Source: an uncultured Bacteroidales bacterium (GTDB lineage Bacteria; Bacteroidota; Bacteroidia; Bacteroidales; Paludibacteraceae). From it: a stretch of 8,073 bases of DNA. The position numbers and the translations under genes are program-made. Under the pieces are notes generated by a model. It was not told the origin of the DNA and did no database searches. It worked only from the letters and a program-made list of their open reading frames with translations. This document shows, one piece after another, positions 6,779 to 8,073 of this stretch; within the stretch, counting starts at the first letter, position 1, and each line of letters begins with the position of its first letter. The stretch is from contig CAIYTJ010000583.1 in assembly GCA_903929065.1 (NCBI GenBank), forward strand, positions 1 to 8,073, in the 5' to 3' direction.

Positions 6779-7542
6779 TGATCGATACTCATTCCCATAT
6801 TTATTCCGAAGATTTCGACACCGACCGTGCCGAAACCATTCAGCGCGCCAAAGAAGTGGGAGTAGAGCACATTATTCTTCCTAATTGCGACAGCGGCACT
6901 CTGCCTCAACTGTTGTCTCTCGAAGCTGAATATTCCGGTTATTGTCATGGTGCCATTGGCTTGCACCCAACAAGTGTAAAGGAAAATTACCGGGAAGAAC
7001 TGACGCTTATCGAATCCGAATTAAAACGAAGATACTGGATTGCCATTGGCGAAATCGGTATTGATTTATATTGGGATAAAACATTTCTAAATGAACAACT
7101 AATTGCTTTTCGTCAACAAATCCATTGGGCATTGGTCTACAAACTACCGGTTATCATTCATGTGCGGGATTCATTCTGCGAAACAATGAAAGCACTGGCA
7201 CCCTATAAAAATGTTGGACTGACCGGTGTTTTTCATAGTTTTACCGGTTCACTGGATGAAGCCCTTGAAATTATAGATTTTGGAGGATTTATGTTGGGAA
7301 TAAACGGTATCGTCACCTTTAAAAACTCAGGATTGGCAGCCGTAGTCAGCGAAATTGAGTTAAAAAATATTATTCTCGAAACCGATTCACCGTATTTGAC
7401 ACCTACACCTCATCGCGGTAAACGAAACGAAAGTGCCTATGTAAGCCTGGTTTGTAATAAATTAGCCGAAATTTACAACACTTCTCCTGAACAAATCGAT
7501 GAACAAACCACCCGCAACGCAAAATCACTCTTTGCAATCTGA
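6778..7542 (+). CDS. tatD: TatD family metal-dependent hydrolase (putative deoxyribonuclease)
   Basis: TatD proteins are cytoplasmic TIM-barrel hydrolases with a two-metal site; characterised members are DNases, several with 3'-5' exonuclease activity. The 254-residue protein shows the full ligand set: DTHSH with His5 and His7, GLHPT (61-65), Glu92 in IGEIGID, His128 in IIHVRDS, His153 in FHSFTG, and Asp203 in LETDSPYLTP, followed by HRGKRNES. Length is standard. The start is TTG at 6778; no in-frame ATG or GTG lies upstream in the leader, and MIDTHSH is exactly where the family begins. An out-of-frame ATG at 6740 opens an 11-residue reading frame ending just before this TTG. The gene lies between guaA and tRNA-Ser with its own candidate promoter. 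I see no obvious terminator before the tRNA promoter. The substrate cannot be read from sequence, and the family has several paralogues. Confidence 0.92.
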   Translation: MIDTHSHIYSEDFDTDRAETIQRAKEVGVEHIILPNCDSGTLPQLLSLEAEYSGYCHGAIGLHPTSVKENYREELTLIESELKRRYWIAIGEIGIDLYWDKTFLNEQLIAFRQQIHWALVYKLPVIIHVRDSFCETMKALAPYKNVGLTGVFHSFTGSLDEALEIIDFGGFMLGINGIVTFKNSGLAAVVSEIELKNIILETDSPYLTPTPHRGKRNESAYVSLVCNKLAEIYNTSPEQIDEQTTRNAKSLFAI

Positions 7543-7573
7543 TTTTTTGTTTTATTATCTCGGTTTTTTGTTT

Positions 7574-7581
7574 TACTTTTG
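7574..7581 (+). promoter_or_regulatory. Candidate -7 box for tRNA-Ser
   Basis: TACTTTTG matches TAnnTTTG and lies 13 bases before the mature tRNA 5' end, which would give a leader of only a few bases. A TTTG at 7546-7549 is 24 bases upstream, somewhat far for a -33 element. Confidence 0.5.
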
Positions 7582-7594
7582 CAATTCCAAAAAA

Positions 7595-7682
7595 GGAGAG
7601 ATGCTCGAGTGGTTTAAGAGGCACGCTTGGAAAGCGTGTGTACTCCAAAAGGGTACCGGGGGTTCGAATCCCTTTCTCTCCG
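7595..7682 (+). tRNA. tRNA-Ser (anticodon GGA)
   Basis: This is an 88-base class II tRNA that reads UCC and UCU serine codons. The acceptor stem GGAGAGA (7595-7601) pairs with TCTCTCC (7675-7681), with discriminator G7682. The anticodon stem CACGC (7622-7626) pairs with GCGTG (7634-7638) around the loop TTGGAAA, with anticodon GGA at 7629-7631. A long variable arm (about 7639-7657) contains GTACTCC and GGGTAC. The T-stem GGGGG (7658-7662) pairs with CCCTT (7670-7674) around the loop TTCGAAT, using two G·U pairs. CCA is not encoded. The long variable arm and G discriminator fit serine identity. Confidence 0.97.
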
Positions 7683-7715
7683 CTTTTTATTTTGATAATC
7701 AGCAAATTGTAATTT

Positions 7716-7739
7716 ATACGGACTAAAATACGGACTAAA
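7716..7739 (+). repeat. Perfect 12-bp tandem duplication
   Basis: ATACGGACTAAA occurs twice head to tail at 7716-7727 and 7728-7739. The second copy is the left arm of the palindrome at 7725-7757, so either copy can pair with the right arm TTTAGTCCGTAT. Confidence 0.85.
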
Positions 7740-7759
7740 CCGTTTAGTCCGTATTTTTT
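7725..7759 (+). terminator. Hairpin/terminator-like palindrome after tRNA-Ser
   Basis: Arms of 16 bp (7725-7740 and 7742-7757) are perfect reverse complements around a single central C at 7741, so the real hairpin loop must open a few of the inner pairs. A T6 run lies at 7754-7759. It lies 42 bases after the tRNA and is the likely terminator of its precursor. The near-perfect symmetry could also mark a protein-binding or recombination site. Confidence 0.65.
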
Positions 7760-7846
7760 GTCCATGCATTTCATGTGGATTTCCAAAGTAAATATAATTT
7801 TTTACTTCAAGTTTGGTTCAGTTCCAAGAGGGAAAACCTTAATCAT

Positions 7847-7884
7847 AAAATACTTACACATTCATTTGTGTAAGTATTTTTTTT
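7847..7884 (+). terminator. Strong intrinsic terminator with no assigned upstream gene
   Basis: A perfect 14-bp stem (7847-7860 with 7867-7880) has a 6-base loop TTCATT and a T8 run at 7877-7884. The minus strand has only T4 after the stem, so plus-strand termination is favoured. It lies about 90 bases beyond the first hairpin with no recognisable gene between, so it may back up the first or end a short RNA. Confidence 0.75.
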
Positions 7885-7915
7885 ACTCCAGGTTCAAGTT
7901 AGATTTTGTAAAAAT

Positions 7916-7947
7916 AATTGAAATCAAGAGGAAATGCTATTTCAATT
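7916..7947 (-). terminator. Weak hairpin downstream of the possible leftward gene
   Basis: Arms AATTGAAAT (7916-7924) and ATTTCAATT (7939-7947) pair perfectly around a 14-base loop. On the minus strand the stem is followed by ATTTTT. It sits 32 bases past the stop of the possible minus-strand reading frame. It is AT-rich and therefore weak. Confidence 0.3.
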
Positions 7948-7979
7948 TTGACAAGTAAAATTCTTTAGAAGTGATTGTG

Positions 7980-8072
7980 TTAAAGCTTTAAATCGGTATA
8001 TGTTAAATGGTCTGAATACTTATTGTATTTTTTCATTTTTTCCTTTTGCTGGAAGTTGTTTATTAATCTGCT
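7980..8072 (-). CDS. Possible 3' end of a leftward gene, cut by the window edge
   Basis: One minus-strand frame is open from the window edge for 30 codons and ends in TAA at 7982-7980, giving a polar, lysine-rich tail ending in HLTYTDLKL. The other two minus-strand frames hit stops within the first three codons. A weak minus-strand hairpin with a T-tract follows the stop. I recognise no family. Thirty open codons can occur by chance, so this is only a possibility; an ATG at 8036-8034 preceded by AAGGAAAAA could instead begin an 18-residue peptide. Confidence 0.22.
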   Translation of the reverse strand, partial: SRLINNFQQKEKMKKYNKYSDHLTYTDLKL

Positions 8073-8073
8073 A

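Larger units (their letters stand above)
7683..8073. other. Gene-poor AT-rich stretch after tRNA-Ser
   Basis: In these 391 bases I find no confident gene. The contents are a 12-bp tandem duplication leading into a perfect palindrome (7716-7759), a second perfect terminator hairpin (7847-7884), a weaker minus-strand hairpin (7916-7947) and a possible 3' end of a leftward gene (7980-8072). Frames crossing the stretch on the plus strand run straight through the hairpins and show no family motif. It contrasts with the tightly packed housekeeping genes to the left. Confidence 0.6.

Noticed and set aside
7499..7726. Plus-strand 75-codon frame containing GEMLEWFKRHAWKACVLQKG
   Set aside because: It is the tRNA-Ser sequence read as protein, overlapping the end of tatD.
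7403..7786. Minus-strand 127-codon frame containing GEKGIRTPGTLLEYTRFPS
   Set aside because: This is the antisense translation of the tRNA-Ser gene plus the tatD 3' end; such peptides are a familiar false annotation over serine tRNAs.
7758..7958. Plus-strand 66-codon frame after the tRNA
   Set aside because: It starts with TTG inside the first hairpin's T-tract region, runs through the strong terminator at 7847-7884, has low-complexity Lys/Phe/Ile composition and matches no family.
1..8073. CRISPR array, transposase or insertion-sequence ends
   Set aside because: There are no regularly spaced 25-40-bp repeats with unique spacers, no transposase motifs and no IS-like terminal repeats with target duplications; the heptamer arrays have no spacers.

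Overview
The window looks like ordinary chromosome from a Bacteroidota bacterium, probably Bacteroidia. This rests on TAnnTTTG-type -7 promoter boxes, A-rich leaders without clear Shine-Dalgarno sequences, a standalone DUF2027/Smr protein, and a long (406-residue) QueA-family protein of a kind I associate with this phylum. No rank below phylum can be fixed from the sequence alone.

Layout from left to right. Positions 1-210 are a non-coding leader with a candidate leftward promoter for a gene beginning at the very edge. Positions 211-2528 hold two co-directional genes for an NfnA/NfnB-type (glutamate-synthase-like) iron-sulfur flavoprotein complex. They end at a bidirectional terminator shared with a convergent gene at 2617-3699 (minus), encoding a DUF2027 + Smr protein. 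Head-to-head with that gene is the long QueA-family tRNA ribosyltransferase-isomerase (3832-5052), then guaA (GMP synthase, 5127-6644) with its own promoter, then a TatD-family metal-dependent hydrolase (6778-7542, TTG start), then tRNA-Ser(GGA) (7595-7682). From 7683 to the end there is no confident gene. That stretch has a 12-bp tandem duplication running into a perfect palindrome, a second perfect terminator hairpin, and possibly the 3' end of a leftward gene at the right edge.

The genes are mostly unrelated housekeeping functions: redox balancing between NADH, NADPH and ferredoxin; nucleic-acid or ribosome maintenance; tRNA modification; purine synthesis; hydrolase/nuclease; tRNA. Apart from the Nfn pair, which forms one complex, each gene appears to have its own promoter or terminator.

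I found no defence system, CRISPR array, toxin-antitoxin pair or transposase. The most unusual structure is intergenic: degenerate 7-bp-phased repeats (unit about AATCnnA or AATCnnT). They occur as oppositely oriented pairs around the nfnB/Smr terminator and around the guaA terminator/tatD promoter. The right-hand array of the second pair forms the tatD leader, where adding one unit would put an upstream ATG in frame with tatD. The region after tRNA-Ser is a plausible, unproven integration site.
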